A stretch of DNA of 64,000 nt from Luteibacter rhizovicinus (GTDB taxonomy: Bacteria; Pseudomonadota; Gammaproteobacteria; Xanthomonadales; Rhodanobacteraceae). A model generated the notes under the pieces. That model did not search any database. It saw only the letters and a program-made list of their open reading frames with translations, and was not told the origin of the DNA. Location: the NCBI RefSeq assembly GCF_004342265.1, contig NZ_SMCS01000002.1, positions 744,001-808,000 on the forward strand, read 5' to 3'. Shown here in pieces: positions 44,881-54,358 of the stretch. Every line of letters starts with the position of its first letter. Position 1 is the stretch's first letter. A program made the position numbers and the translations under genes.

Positions 44881-46476
44881 TCATTCCTTGATTGAATGGA
44901 CGTTAGTGGAAAGCAATCGGCCCTTCGGATCGTACGAATACGTAGTAATCCGATCAACGCTTGTCACGGTCGCTGGACGAAAGCTTTCGCCATCCCAAGT
45001 CGTGCTTGTAGTGCGAGCCTGAATCGAACCCTCAGCCTCGACTCGTCGCGTTTCACGTCCGAGCGCATCGTAGGTGTACGAGGTTACATGCCCCAGCGCG
45101 TCTGTCTTTGTCGCGACCTGTCCATTCACGGTGTATGTATAACTGGAATTGGCCGCAGGGCATCCAGGTGCTGGCTCACCCTCGATGGCGGTAACACGCT
45201 TGACGCCTTGTACAACGCTGTACCGATACACGACGGCATGGCCAAGCGCATTCATCACTGTCGCTGAACCATCGTCGGCATAGACAACCGACACCTTATT
45301 GGCGCCACCAGCCAGCTCGTTCGAGAGTGCTCTGCCCTGCGAGTCGTAAGTCCAACTCGCTGAGCGAACGCCTCTCTCATCGATTAGGCCAGTGATCTTC
45401 TTTGGATTGGCCTCATCTTCGTACAGAAATGTACGCGTGGCTGCGTGCCCTGGCCAACTGCGCGTTACCGACGCGAGACGTGCCGATGCGTCGAACTGGT
45501 AGCTAACAACCAGATCGCCTGCGGTCATTTTCGACAGTCGGCCGCTAACATCGGCCACGAAAGTCAGCTTATGTCCACGCGAATCCGTCACCGTCGCCGT
45601 CGTGTTGTAGGCGGTGTCGGTAACGTAGCTCAACGTCTGGGCCAGGCCGTTTGCGTTCTGCCACCTGATCAAGCGACCTCGGGGGTAATCAAAAGTCATT
45701 TTTTCATTGGTTGGAGCCGCGTAGGTCCACTGCCCCCCTTGATAGGTCGCCGTCCCCATTTCGCCTGGCTCAGCGGTGGCTACATTATTCTCCACTGCGA
45801 AGACGGACTGCCGACCATCCGCGAAATTCATCGCAAGAGAATGTGGATCCACAGGAGCAAGCAGCGCCGCATAACTGTGGTCCCAAGTACCTATCTCACT
45901 ATTATAGGTACGACTAAAGCGGAGCTCTCCATCCGTATCTTCGTAATCCACCTCCTCCTCAAATACGTTGCCCGTACCAACGTTGATAGGGTCGCCACAG
46001 GACACTACACCTACCACCGCAGGGTTATTTGGGTTGCCTAGTTCCTTATACGGCTGCTCCTGATCCGAGGTTTGGCAGGCACCGGAAACGGGGTTGTAAT
46101 ACTGCCCATCCTGGCAATTGTTACCTTCTCGACTAATGTAGTAACCAATACTAGTCACTGAAGTCGAGGTGACATTGCCGTTGCTATCCAGGAAGGAAAT
46201 TGTTGCGGAGGTATGGCACCCGTAAACCAGTACTTTTGGCGGGTAGGATTGGAAAACCGTGGGCGGTTGATACGGAAGAGGCGCGACCGGATTTTTTCCG
46301 GCTCGCGCAGGAAAAATAACGGATTGACTGTAGTCGTATGCTGCGTGACACGTTTCGTCGGCACTCGCGAAATGCGCGTCAGCCAACGGGGGAATATTGT
46401 AGATGACATAGTAATAGTCATTGGCTGAAGCAGGCCCTGTGGCCAACAGCAATATCGAGAATATTATGAGTCGCAT
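44881..46476 (-). CDS. Rhs N-terminal protein (DUF6531-like plus YD repeats), Sec-exported
   Basis: The 531-residue protein has an AGGGGA ribosome site, a signal peptide (MRLIIFSILLLATGPASA) and a Cys-rich N-terminal part. CGDPINVGTGNVFEEEVDYEDTDGELRFSRTYNS is the Rhs N-terminal domain that usually begins full-length Rhs proteins. YD repeats (YDALGRETRRVEAEG, YSYDPKGRLLS) run to the C-terminus. It ends 4 nt before the next Rhs gene, so an ancestral single Rhs frame seems split into two exported proteins. Both might assemble one shell after export, but this is inference. Confidence 0.8.
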   Translation of the reverse strand: MRLIIFSILLLATGPASANDYYYVIYNIPPLADAHFASADETCHAAYDYSQSVIFPARAGKNPVAPLPYQPPTVFQSYPPKVLVYGCHTSATISFLDSNGNVTSTSVTSIGYYISREGNNCQDGQYYNPVSGACQTSDQEQPYKELGNPNNPAVVGVVSCGDPINVGTGNVFEEEVDYEDTDGELRFSRTYNSEIGTWDHSYAALLAPVDPHSLAMNFADGRQSVFAVENNVATAEPGEMGTATYQGGQWTYAAPTNEKMTFDYPRGRLIRWQNANGLAQTLSYVTDTAYNTTATVTDSRGHKLTFVADVSGRLSKMTAGDLVVSYQFDASARLASVTRSWPGHAATRTFLYEDEANPKKITGLIDERGVRSASWTYDSQGRALSNELAGGANKVSVVYADDGSATVMNALGHAVVYRYSVVQGVKRVTAIEGEPAPGCPAANSSYTYTVNGQVATKTDALGHVTSYTYDALGRETRRVEAEGSIQARTTSTTWDGESFRPATVTSVDRITTYSYDPKGRLLSTNVHSIKE

Positions 46477-46745
46477 ACCGTCCCCTGGATGTGTGCGATG
46501 ACGTTGACCGCCCCTGTCTCGCTCACGAATAGAAAGTGAAGCGAAATTGTTTACGAGTTAACACCGTGGGACGGGGCATGCCTGTAGGGGATAGCTGATA
46601 GACGCGTAGGCGTTATCCGAACACCATGATTTCGTGACAACGCTCACGTTCCGGTAGTCAGAGTCATTTTCGCAGTTGCATCGAATGGAGCGCGAGAAAA
46701 ACGGATTGAAGATAATGAATGACTTCACACCTCGGGCTCGATTTA
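46477..46745. other. Upstream region of the Rhs operon
   Basis: Lower-GC sequence without a convincing gene. It should hold the promoter for the leftward Rhs operon, but no clear -35/-10 pair is visible. Confidence 0.35.
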
Positions 46746-46904
46746 CTACCAGGGCATCACCACACAACCGCCGGAACCCGCATCCAACCGAGCATCCATG
46801 CCGAACCCGCCGAGAAACACCTCGTCGTGGGAAACAATAACGATGGCACCGGGATAGCTCCGAAGCATCTGCTCCATCGTTTGCACAGAAGACAAATCGA
46901 GAAT
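46746..46904 (-). pseudogene. Fragment of an ABC-F family ATPase
   Basis: The frame [20 protein letters not shown] and AIVIVSHDEVFLGGFGMDARLD resembles the end of an ABC-F second ATPase domain: the D-loop, a LRxYPGxxxxVSHD H-switch and the following strand. Walker A, the signature motif and Walker B are missing, and flanking frames do not continue the similarity. It is therefore a decayed gene end. ABC-F proteins act on ribosomes, some in antibiotic resistance; nothing more can be said here. Confidence 0.5.
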
Positions 46905-47121
46905 GAGGCTTCGCCACGCTGCCGTTCCGGCTTGCGCTGCTCCAGTTCGCGGACGGCGTACTCGTGTTCCCGCGCTATGCATTCAACGTAGAACGAATAT
47001 CCGGCGAAGGAGAACACGGCTCCGCTGGCACGCGCTTCATACGCACCGTGCCATTAGTCACGACATTTACCCTTCGGGAGCAATTTGCCAGACTGCGGCG
47101 ATTACCCCAAAAGGCCACGCC

Positions 47122-49110
47122 ATGCGACCGCTGCGCCCTGCCCTGTCTTCCGCCGGAACCGCATTGTCGTTTGGCGCGGCGACGTTCCTGCTCGCATTGG
47201 CCCAGCCCGTCGCGGCGCAGGCCGTTCAGACGCCCGAACAGAAAGCCCTTGTCGCCAAGCGCAACGACATCGAGAAGCAACTCGGGGACATCGCCGTCAT
47301 CGATCGCAAGGTGATGGTGAAGATGCGCGACGGCAAGCGCATGGCGGCGGATGTTTACCGTCCGAAGGACGCCACCGGAAAAGTCCCCGCGATCTTCGTT
47401 CGCACGCCGTACAACTTCAATTTCTGGGACGTAAAGATCGGTGCGCCACGCGACATGAGCCGCGAACTGGCTGCCGTGAAACGCGGCTATGCGTACGTGG
47501 AAATGAACGAGCGCGGCCATTACTTCTCGGAAGGCAATTACGAGATCCTGGGGGCACCCGTCACCGACGGTACCGACGCGGTCCGCTGGATGACGTCGCA
47601 GCCGTGGTCGAACGGCAAGGTCGGCACCACGGGCTGTTCGTCGACCGCCGAGTGGCAACTGGCCGTGGTGGCCCAGAACGAACCGGGCCTGGCCGCGTTC
47701 AACGTGCAGGGCTTCGGTGCCGGCGTGGGCCGCGTCGGTCCCTACTACGAGCAAGGCAACTGGTATCGCGGCGGTGCCGTGCAGATGCTTTTCATCGACT
47801 GGCTGTACGGCGAGCAGAACCAGGTGCGGCCCATGTTCCCGTCCAACGCATCGCAGGCGGACCTCATCCGCGCCTCGAAGGCCTTCGATCTCGATCCGGC
47901 CATGCCGCCGGTGGACTGGAACAAAGCGTTCTGGCACCTGCCCGTGAAAGACATCATGAAGTCGATCGATGCGCCGAAAGGCATCTTCGCCGATGCGATG
48001 GACGTACCCACCGGCGGCAATATGATCGCCCGCACGCCCAACAGTCCGGCCTGGTACAAGGGCGGCCTGTGGCACGACAACATGCAGGTGAAGAAACCGG
48101 GGCTCTGGTTCATGAGCTGGTTCGACGTATCCGTCTCGCCGAATCTCGCCGCTTATAACCACGTGCGAGCCACCGCACCCAAAGCCATCGCCGATCAGCA
48201 ATACGCCATCATCGCGCCGGTACTGCACTGCGCGTACACGCGCGCTACCGAGCACACGATGATCGGCGACCTCGACGTGGGCGATGCCCGCTTCGACTAC
48301 GACGGACTGGTCTATGGCTGGTTCGATCGTTTCCTGAAGGGCCAGGACAGCGAGGTACTCGCGAAGCAACCGAAGGTCATGTACTACGTGATGGGCGAAA
48401 ACAAATGGCGCAATTCGCCCACCTGGCCGCCCGCCGGTGCGATCACGCGCGACCTGTTCTTTACCAGTGAAGGCAAAGCCAACACCCTCTACGGCGACGG
48501 CAAACTTGTCGCGGCCGCCGGCGATACCGACCGTCCCGACACCTTCGTCTATGACCCGGCCAATCCCGTGCCGACCTTCGGCGGTGGCGGCTGCTGCCAG
48601 GGCACCGCGGTAAAATTCGGCTCGTTCGACCAGACCTCGCAGGAAGCACGCAACGATGTGCTGGTCTACGACTCCGAACCCTTCAGCGAAGGCACCGAAG
48701 TCAGCGGCCCGATCACCGTAACGCTTTACGTATCCTCAAGCGCGAAGGACACCGACTTCACCTTCAAGGTGATGGACGTCTATCCGGACGGCAAAGCGTT
48801 CAATCTCACCGAGAACATCCAGCGCATGCGCTACCGCGAAGGCTACGAGAAACCACCCGTGTGGATGAAGGACGGCGAGGTCTACAAGGTGACCTTCCAG
48901 CCCATCGACACGAGCAACTTCTTCTTCCCCGGTCACAAACTGCGAGTGGCTGTATCGAGCAGCAACTTCCCTCGTTTCGATCGCAATCTCAATACGGGCG
49001 GCAACAACTACGACGAGGCCAAAGGTGTCATCGCGCACAACGCGGTGCATCACGACACCGCGCATCCGTCGAAGATCACCTTTACCGTGGTTCCGCGAGC
49101 CCAACCGTAA
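47122..49110 (+). CDS. CocE/NonD family serine hydrolase (X-Pro dipeptidyl-peptidase S15 type), secreted
   Basis: The ATG at 47122 gives 662 residues with a signal peptide ([22 protein letters not shown]). [20 protein letters not shown] begins the S15 alpha/beta hydrolase; the nucleophile is probably in [15 protein letters not shown], though this differs from the usual G-x-S-Y-x-G. A helical cap and a C-terminal jelly-roll ([70 protein letters not shown]) complete the family's three-domain plan. Substrates could be esters, peptides or beta-lactam acyl groups. It is a single exported gene. Confidence 0.85.
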   Translation: MRPLRPALSSAGTALSFGAATFLLALAQPVAAQAVQTPEQKALVAKRNDIEKQLGDIAVIDRKVMVKMRDGKRMAADVYRPKDATGKVPAIFVRTPYNFNFWDVKIGAPRDMSRELAAVKRGYAYVEMNERGHYFSEGNYEILGAPVTDGTDAVRWMTSQPWSNGKVGTTGCSSTAEWQLAVVAQNEPGLAAFNVQGFGAGVGRVGPYYEQGNWYRGGAVQMLFIDWLYGEQNQVRPMFPSNASQADLIRASKAFDLDPAMPPVDWNKAFWHLPVKDIMKSIDAPKGIFADAMDVPTGGNMIARTPNSPAWYKGGLWHDNMQVKKPGLWFMSWFDVSVSPNLAAYNHVRATAPKAIADQQYAIIAPVLHCAYTRATEHTMIGDLDVGDARFDYDGLVYGWFDRFLKGQDSEVLAKQPKVMYYVMGENKWRNSPTWPPAGAITRDLFFTSEGKANTLYGDGKLVAAAGDTDRPDTFVYDPANPVPTFGGGGCCQGTAVKFGSFDQTSQEARNDVLVYDSEPFSEGTEVSGPITVTLYVSSSAKDTDFTFKVMDVYPDGKAFNLTENIQRMRYREGYEKPPVWMKDGEVYKVTFQPIDTSNFFFPGHKLRVAVSSSNFPRFDRNLNTGGNNYDEAKGVIAHNAVHHDTAHPSKITFTVVPRAQP

Positions 49111-49132
49111 CGAACCGGTTCAATACAGGTGC

Positions 49133-49978
49133 TTACAAACGTCCTTCCTGCACGAGATGCTCCCTGATCGACAGGATATGCGCTTCGCCATCGCGAAGCG
49201 CTTCCGGCGACGTATGCACCGAGTAATACCCCATCACCAGGTCATGCTCGTGCGGAACAGCCGAGCCGAGAACGAACTCGGCATCGGTCAACGCTTCGAA
49301 TTCGACGGCTTCGTTCGATGGTTCGAATGCCGCCAGATACCCGTGCTGCAACTCCTCGGGCGCCGATAGCGCGCCCGAGGCGACGGCGACCCACAGAACG
49401 GTGTGGCCCGCCGGGGGCTCGTAGCGCCAGCGCTCGCCGGCCTTCAGGCGCACGGCGAGGTAATTGATCGGCGAAGGCGACTTCAGTGCACTCGACGCCG
49501 ATCCGTAGTTGCCCAACAGCACCCGCGCCGGACCATCCGTCGGCACGTCTTCCGGCGCCTGGTAAACACTGAACGTCGGGCCCAGTTCCAGTTCCGGCGG
49601 CAAGGCAATCCATAGCTGGAATCCTCGCGTCCGGCCCGCTTCGTCGAGACCGCCGCCGTGCCACATACCGCGTCCCGCCTGCATCCATTCGACGCCGCCA
49701 GCCGGCAGCGTGCCTCTCGTATCGTCGGGGTCGATGTAGTTCACCGCGCCTTCCACGAGGTAGGTCAGCGTCGCGATACCCGAGTGGGGATGCAGGGGTC
49801 CGGCGAACGGCGCGCCGCTGTGATCGAACAGATCGAGAAACACGAACGGCTTCAGGATCTGACCGACGTCCGATGGACTCATCAAACGGGTCATGGGGCC
49901 GTGCGTCCGGCCGCGCGTGCGCTGCACGATCGACCGCGTACGACTCGGGGATAGCGATTTAGCTGTGGCAAGAGACAT
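49133..49978 (-). CDS. Pirin-family cupin protein
   Basis: The ATG at 49978 gives 281 residues. Two cupin blocks are clear: PFVFLDLFDHSGAPFAGPLHPHSGIATLTYLVEG with the paired metal His residues, and GGVEWMQAGRGMWHGGG. In most pirins the second block is GxxHxE; here the Glu is Gly, so one metal ligand appears to be lost. Pirins are Fe-dependent quercetinase-like or redox-sensing regulators. The next gene on the same strand is an FMN reductase (48 nt), and an HxlR regulator is divergent from that gene, so the three form a likely redox-response module. Confidence 0.88.
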   Translation of the reverse strand: MSLATAKSLSPSRTRSIVQRTRGRTHGPMTRLMSPSDVGQILKPFVFLDLFDHSGAPFAGPLHPHSGIATLTYLVEGAVNYIDPDDTRGTLPAGGVEWMQAGRGMWHGGGLDEAGRTRGFQLWIALPPELELGPTFSVYQAPEDVPTDGPARVLLGNYGSASSALKSPSPINYLAVRLKAGERWRYEPPAGHTVLWVAVASGALSAPEELQHGYLAAFEPSNEAVEFEALTDAEFVLGSAVPHEHDLVMGYYSVHTSPEALRDGEAHILSIREHLVQEGRL

Positions 49979-50026
49979 GGCAATTCTCGGTAAATAACGC
50001 GGAAGCGAACCGCCGCGCATGGGTGG

Positions 50027-50611
50027 TCAGACGTTCCCGGCGCGGGCCGATTTCAAGGCGGCGGTCCACCAGAGCAGATCGTCGATCATCGCGTCGGCGG
50101 GCTGGCCCAACTCGGCTAGTCCCGCGTCGACATCGCCGCCCTGGTAATGAGCCCACAACGTCGCGACGGGGATATGGACCGACGTGCGGATCGGGGCAAC
50201 CTGAAGCTCGATCATCGATTCACGAAGCTGCTGCACGCTGCGCACACCGCCCGCGGAGCCATAGCTCACGAAGCCGGCCGCCTTGCGATGCCACTCCGGA
50301 TAAACCCAGTCGAGCGCGTTCTTGAGCACCGCGGCCGGACCGTAGTTGTATTCGGGAGTGACGAAGACGAAGCCATCGGATTGCGCGATCGCGGCGGTCC
50401 ATCGCCGGACGACATCGTTTTCGAATGCCGGACGCCCGGGCATGGCCGGCGTCATGGGCTGGTCGAAGAACGGCATCGGAAAGTCGCGCAGGTCGAGCAG
50501 GCGTGCGTCGATGCCATCGCGCTTTTCCAGGTGCTTCAGAATCCAGTGCGCGGGCTTTTCGGAGAAACGGCCTTCGCGGGTGCTGCCGACAATGACGGAA
50601 ATGACGGTCAT
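50027..50611 (-). CDS. NADPH-dependent FMN reductase family protein
   Basis: The ATG at 50611 gives 194 residues with MTVISVIVGSTREGRFSEKPA (the FMN phosphate-binding GSTRxGR loop), DLRDFPMPFFDQP, and FVFVTPEYNYGPAAVLKNALDW (PEYNYG flavin-binding motif). This is the flavodoxin-like NAD(P)H:quinone/FMN reductase family, which reduces quinones, azo dyes or chromate. It is upstream of pirin in the same direction and divergent from the HxlR gene, which likely controls it through the GGTATC/GATACC repeats between them. Confidence 0.9.
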   Translation of the reverse strand: MTVISVIVGSTREGRFSEKPAHWILKHLEKRDGIDARLLDLRDFPMPFFDQPMTPAMPGRPAFENDVVRRWTAAIAQSDGFVFVTPEYNYGPAAVLKNALDWVYPEWHRKAAGFVSYGSAGGVRSVQQLRESMIELQVAPIRTSVHIPVATLWAHYQGGDVDAGLAELGQPADAMIDDLLWWTAALKSARAGNV

Positions 50612-50647
50612 TCGTTTAGTCCTGTGGTTCGCCAAGATGAAAGTCAG

Positions 50648-50719
50648 GTATCAAATAGTTACCTGGACTAACATAGATACCCGAGCTATCGTTCACAAGA
50701 ACGCACAGCTCTGATACCT
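50648..50719. promoter_or_regulatory. Candidate HxlR operator: repeated GGTATC/GATACC half-sites
   Basis: The 120-nt gap between the FMN-reductase and HxlR starts contains GGTATC at 50648-50653 and its complement GATACC at 50677-50682 and 50714-50719. The first lies in CAGGTATCAAATAGTTACCTG, itself a partial palindrome with CAGGTA/TACCTG arms. Such symmetric repeats in a divergent promoter are typical of operator sites for the encoded dimeric regulator. Confidence 0.45.
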
Positions 50720-50731
50720 GGGAACACCGGA

Positions 50732-51106
50732 ATGACCGTCCACCTACCCGATACAGCCAGCGAGGATTGCCGCGCCATCAGTTCCATCCTGGCGCGGGTC
50801 GGCGATAAATGGACCGTGCTGATCGTTGTCCTGCTTGGCGATGGCCCGAAACGGTTCAACGAGATCAAGCGCATGGTCGGCGGTATTTCACAGCGGATGC
50901 TCACCTTCACGCTGCGGGGATTGGAGCGGGACGGGCTGGTGACCCGGACGGTTTATCCCACCACGCCGCCGCGTGTGGACTACGAGCTGACGAAACTCGG
51001 CAGTACCTTGTGGACGGCCGTGGAACCGCTGGGTTCGTGGGCACGCAATCACGTGAGCGAGATCCTCACATCGCGAAAGCAGTACGACGGGAACGACGCA
51101 AGCTGA
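50732..51106 (+). CDS. HxlR-family transcriptional regulator
   Basis: The 124-residue winged-helix protein has the HxlR core: CRAISSILARVGDKWTVLIVVLLGDGPKRFNEIKRMVGGISQRMLTFTLRGLERDGLVTRTVYPTTPPRVDYELTKLGSTL. One cysteine near the N-terminus (EDCRAI, residue 13) stands where redox-sensing HxlR proteins keep a conserved Cys. It probably represses the divergent FMN reductase and pirin genes in the absence of electrophiles or quinones; this is inferred from context. Confidence 0.9.
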   Translation: MTVHLPDTASEDCRAISSILARVGDKWTVLIVVLLGDGPKRFNEIKRMVGGISQRMLTFTLRGLERDGLVTRTVYPTTPPRVDYELTKLGSTLWTAVEPLGSWARNHVSEILTSRKQYDGNDAS

Positions 51107-51118
51107 CGTCAACCCATC

Positions 51119-51874
51119 TCAGGGCTTGGGCAGCAGATCCATCAGCGGCTTGATCAGGTCCAGCGGCAGCGGAAATACGATAGTCGAAGCCTTGCCGCTG
51201 CTGGACACATCGACCATCGTCTGCAAATAGCGCAACTGCAAAGCCTGCGGCTGCTGCGACAGCATGGCGGCGGCATCGCGTAGTTTCTCAGCCGCCTGCA
51301 ATTCGCCTTCGGCATGAATCACCTTGGCGCGGCGTTCGCGCTCGGCCTCGGCCTGGCGGGCTATAGCACGCACCATCGTTTCGTTGAGGTCGACATCCTT
51401 GATTTCGACATTGGCGATTTTGATACCCCACGGATCGGTCGCCTCGTCGAGTATCTGCTGCAGGCTGCGATTGATCGAATCGCGCTGGGCAAGGATTTCG
51501 TCCAGCTCGTGCTGACCGAGTACCGAACGCAGTCGCGTCTGCGCCAGCTGGCTGGTGGCCTGCAGGAAATCCGCCACCTGCAATACCGACTTATCCGGTT
51601 CCATCACGCGGAAGTACACCACGGCGTTGACGCGTACCGAAACGTTATCGCGCGAGATCACATCCTGGGGCGGCACATCCATCACCGTGACGCGCAGGTC
51701 CACACGCGTCATCCGCTGCACGATCGGAGCGAGGATCACCAGGCCGGGCCCTTTGATTCCCGTATAACGACCGAGCGTCAGCACGACACCCCGCTGATAC
51801 TCCGGCAACACCTTGATCGACAGAAACAGCAGTGCCACCACGATGGCTACGACAACGCCAGTGAATCCGATCAT
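51119..51874 (-). CDS. Slipin/stomatin-family SPFH (band 7) membrane protein
   Basis: The 251-residue protein has one N-terminal membrane helix ([21 protein letters not shown]), then [40 protein letters not shown], the SPFH start, and [37 protein letters not shown] with the coiled-coil that drives oligomerisation. Slipins form large ring assemblies at the inner membrane. Its start overlaps the nfeD-like gene stop (ATGA); slipin-NfeD pairs are a standard operon in which the NfeD protease may act on the slipin C-terminus. Confidence 0.93.
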   Translation of the reverse strand: MIGFTGVVVAIVVALLFLSIKVLPEYQRGVVLTLGRYTGIKGPGLVILAPIVQRMTRVDLRVTVMDVPPQDVISRDNVSVRVNAVVYFRVMEPDKSVLQVADFLQATSQLAQTRLRSVLGQHELDEILAQRDSINRSLQQILDEATDPWGIKIANVEIKDVDLNETMVRAIARQAEAERERRAKVIHAEGELQAAEKLRDAAAMLSQQPQALQLRYLQTMVDVSSSGKASTIVFPLPLDLIKPLMDLLPKP

Positions 51875-53277
51875 GAAAGTTCTCCTTCGCGCGCCGGCAC
51901 AGGTATCACCTGGAGCAACAAGCCCTGACGACTTGTCACGCGCACGCGCGTACCGGCGGGAAGCGCCGCCTCGCTATGCACGCGCCAGCTCTCGCCGCCG
52001 ATGCGTGCCCAGCTTTCGCCACCGGCCATTACCGCCTGCAGCAATTCGCCGGTAGCCCGCAACATCTGTTCGTCGCCGTTGAATACGTGGGCCCGGCGCG
52101 CACGCATTACCAATCGCAAAAGCAACGCGAGCAAAACGATCGCACTGCTCGCGATGCCGGCGATCACACCCAGGTTCACCGCATAACCGGGCACCCCCGT
52201 ACGGAACAGCATGATCGATCCCAGCACGAACGCGACCACGCCGCCGACACCCAGCACACCCGCCATAGGCACGAATACTTCCGTCAGAAGCAAAGCGAGG
52301 CCCAACGCCATCAGCGCCAGTCCGGCGTAGTTCACCGGCAGCAATTGCAAGGCATACAGACCGATCAGCAAGCAGATGCCTCCGACGACGCCCGGTAAAA
52401 ACGCGCCAGGATGAAACGCCTCGAGAATCAGGCCATAAATGCCGACCATCAGCAGGACATAAGCGATGGTCGGATTGGTGATGATGGCAAGGAAACGCTC
52501 TCGCCAGTCCGGCAGATAGTCGCTCACGGGCAAGCCGCGCAGTTTCAGCGTAATGGTTTGTCCGCCGGCCTTCACGCTATGGCCGTCGGCCTGCGCCAGC
52601 AACGATGCGACATCGGCCGCGACGAAATCGATCACGTGTTGATCGGCCGCTTCGCTGGCGGTCAATGTGGCCGCGCCGCGCACCGCCCGTTCGGCCCAGG
52701 CGGCGTTACGGCCATGCAGCTGGGCCAATGAACGGATGGACGCGATAGCGTCGTTGAGTACCTTTTGCGATTCGGCATCGGGTGCCGGTTCGTGTTGCGC
52801 TGGCGTGCTGGCCGATTTCGCGGGCGCGAGCGGATTCTGCGCCGGTGCCGGCATGGGTGAACGACCGCCCAGGCTGACCGGCGTCGCCGCACCCAGATGC
52901 GTGGCCGGCGCCATCGCCGCGATCGGACAGGCATACAGGATATAAGTGCCCGCCGAGGCCGCCCGCGCGCCACCCGGAGCGACATAGCCAAGAACGGGCA
53001 GCTTCGAAGCGAGGATGTCGGCGACGATACCGTCCATCGATTCGGCCAGGCCACCGGGCGTATCCATCTGCAACACAACCGCCGTGGCACCGTCTTCGGC
53101 GGCGTGCCGCAACGCGCCGTGGACATACTCTTCCGTGGCCGGCCCGATCGGGCCGGTCAGTTCGATGCGGGCTACGAAACCGGCGTTTGTCCGTACCGGC
53201 CCAGGGGATTCGCTGGCGAAGGCCACCAGCGAAATGCCTATCGCAACCACGCAGATGAGCCAGAGCACTCGTGACAT
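51871..53277 (-). CDS. NfeD-family membrane-bound serine protease (ClpP class)
   Basis: The 468-residue protein has a signal-like N-terminus ([18 protein letters not shown]), a ClpP-fold periplasmic domain ([53 protein letters not shown] with the candidate Ser), five or so membrane helices, and a C-terminal OB-fold-like NfeD domain ([33 protein letters not shown]). An Ala/Pro-rich stretch (about 140-170) interrupts the protease domain. It is the long NfeD type that is paired with slipin; the two genes overlap by 4 nt. Confidence 0.92.
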   Translation of the reverse strand: MSRVLWLICVVAIGISLVAFASESPGPVRTNAGFVARIELTGPIGPATEEYVHGALRHAAEDGATAVVLQMDTPGGLAESMDGIVADILASKLPVLGYVAPGGARAASAGTYILYACPIAAMAPATHLGAATPVSLGGRSPMPAPAQNPLAPAKSASTPAQHEPAPDAESQKVLNDAIASIRSLAQLHGRNAAWAERAVRGAATLTASEAADQHVIDFVAADVASLLAQADGHSVKAGGQTITLKLRGLPVSDYLPDWRERFLAIITNPTIAYVLLMVGIYGLILEAFHPGAFLPGVVGGICLLIGLYALQLLPVNYAGLALMALGLALLLTEVFVPMAGVLGVGGVVAFVLGSIMLFRTGVPGYAVNLGVIAGIASSAIVLLALLLRLVMRARRAHVFNGDEQMLRATGELLQAVMAGGESWARIGGESWRVHSEAALPAGTRVRVTSRQGLLLQVIPVPAREGELS

Positions 53278-53358
53278 CTCGCCCGCCTCCTGTCGTCACA
53301 GTGCGCCGTCGAGTGTTGTCGCAATGTCTAAAACCGGACTCCTGTCGCGAACCGGGTA

Positions 53359-54222
53359 TCAGGCGTGCCTGTCCAGGAACGGCAACATCAACGCCGCGAT
53401 TTCTTCCGCATGGGTTTCCAGGGCGAAATGGCCAGTGTCCAGCAGGTGGACCTCGGCGTCGGGCAGGTCGCGCCTGTATGCCTCCGCGCCAGCCGGGAGA
53501 AACGCCGGATCGTGGCGCCCCCATGCCGCAAGGAAGGGCGGCTGGTGGCGACGGAAGTATTCCTGGAACTCCGGATACTTCGCCACGTTGCTTCGATAAT
53601 CCAGTATCAGGTCGAGCTGAATCTCTTCGGCATCCGGTCGCGCCATGTAGGCGATATCGAGCGTGTAGCCATCCGGCGACAGGCGCTCGGGATCGGCGCC
53701 CGTCGTGTACTGCCAGGTAATGGCCTCGGGAGACAACGCTTCACGACATACCTCGCGATGCTCTGGGGTCGGCTCGCGCCAGTACGTCTGCCACGGCCCC
53801 CATACGCCGCTCAGGCCTTCGACGTATGCATTGCCGTTCTGACTGACGATAGCCGTGACGCGTTCGGGATGCGCCGCTGCAAGCCGGAAACCCGTGGGTG
53901 CGCCGTAGTCGAACACATATAGCGCATACCGCTTCAGACCGAGTGCGACCGTAAAACCGTCGACGATGCGCGCCAGGGCATCGAACGTGTAGCTGAATTC
54001 CCCGCGAGGTGCTGCTTTCGTTTGCCCGAAGCCCGGCAGATCGGGAGCGATCACACGATACCGCTGAGCCAGAAGAGGGATCAGGTCGCGGAACATGTGA
54101 CTTGCGGTCGGAAATCCATGCAGCAAGAGAAGGACGGGTGCGGCGGGATCGCCGGCTTCGCGGTAGAAAACGTCGACGTTCTCGACTCGCTGCGTACGAT
54201 AGGACAAACGATGTTGTGTCAT
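53359..54222 (-). CDS. Alpha/beta hydrolase, haloalkane dehalogenase / epoxide hydrolase-like
   Basis: The ATG at 54222 gives 287 residues. VLLLLHGFPTASHMFRDLIPLLAQRYRVIAPDLPGFGQT holds the HGFPT oxyanion motif; the nucleophile elbow is YVFDYGAPTGFRLA, with Asp as nucleophile as in haloalkane dehalogenases and epoxide hydrolases. AAWGRHDPAF and LDTGHFALETHAEEIA supply the acid and the catalytic His. The divergent AraC regulator gene is 136 nt away. A signal for export is not seen, so the enzyme is cytoplasmic; its natural substrate is unknown. Confidence 0.87.
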   Translation of the reverse strand: MTQHRLSYRTQRVENVDVFYREAGDPAAPVLLLLHGFPTASHMFRDLIPLLAQRYRVIAPDLPGFGQTKAAPRGEFSYTFDALARIVDGFTVALGLKRYALYVFDYGAPTGFRLAAAHPERVTAIVSQNGNAYVEGLSGVWGPWQTYWREPTPEHREVCREALSPEAITWQYTTGADPERLSPDGYTLDIAYMARPDAEEIQLDLILDYRSNVAKYPEFQEYFRRHQPPFLAAWGRHDPAFLPAGAEAYRRDLPDAEVHLLDTGHFALETHAEEIAALMLPFLDRHA

Positions 54223-54358
54223 GGCGCTCTCCTGTGACCGGTCATCATGCGGTGGGTAACCAGCGTCAACGATAGGCACGAGGTATAAGAACGCCTATGC
54301 GCCAGCGTCGCGCTCCGTTGCCCTATCGTCTCAACCGCACCGTCAAGGTCTCTGCGTC

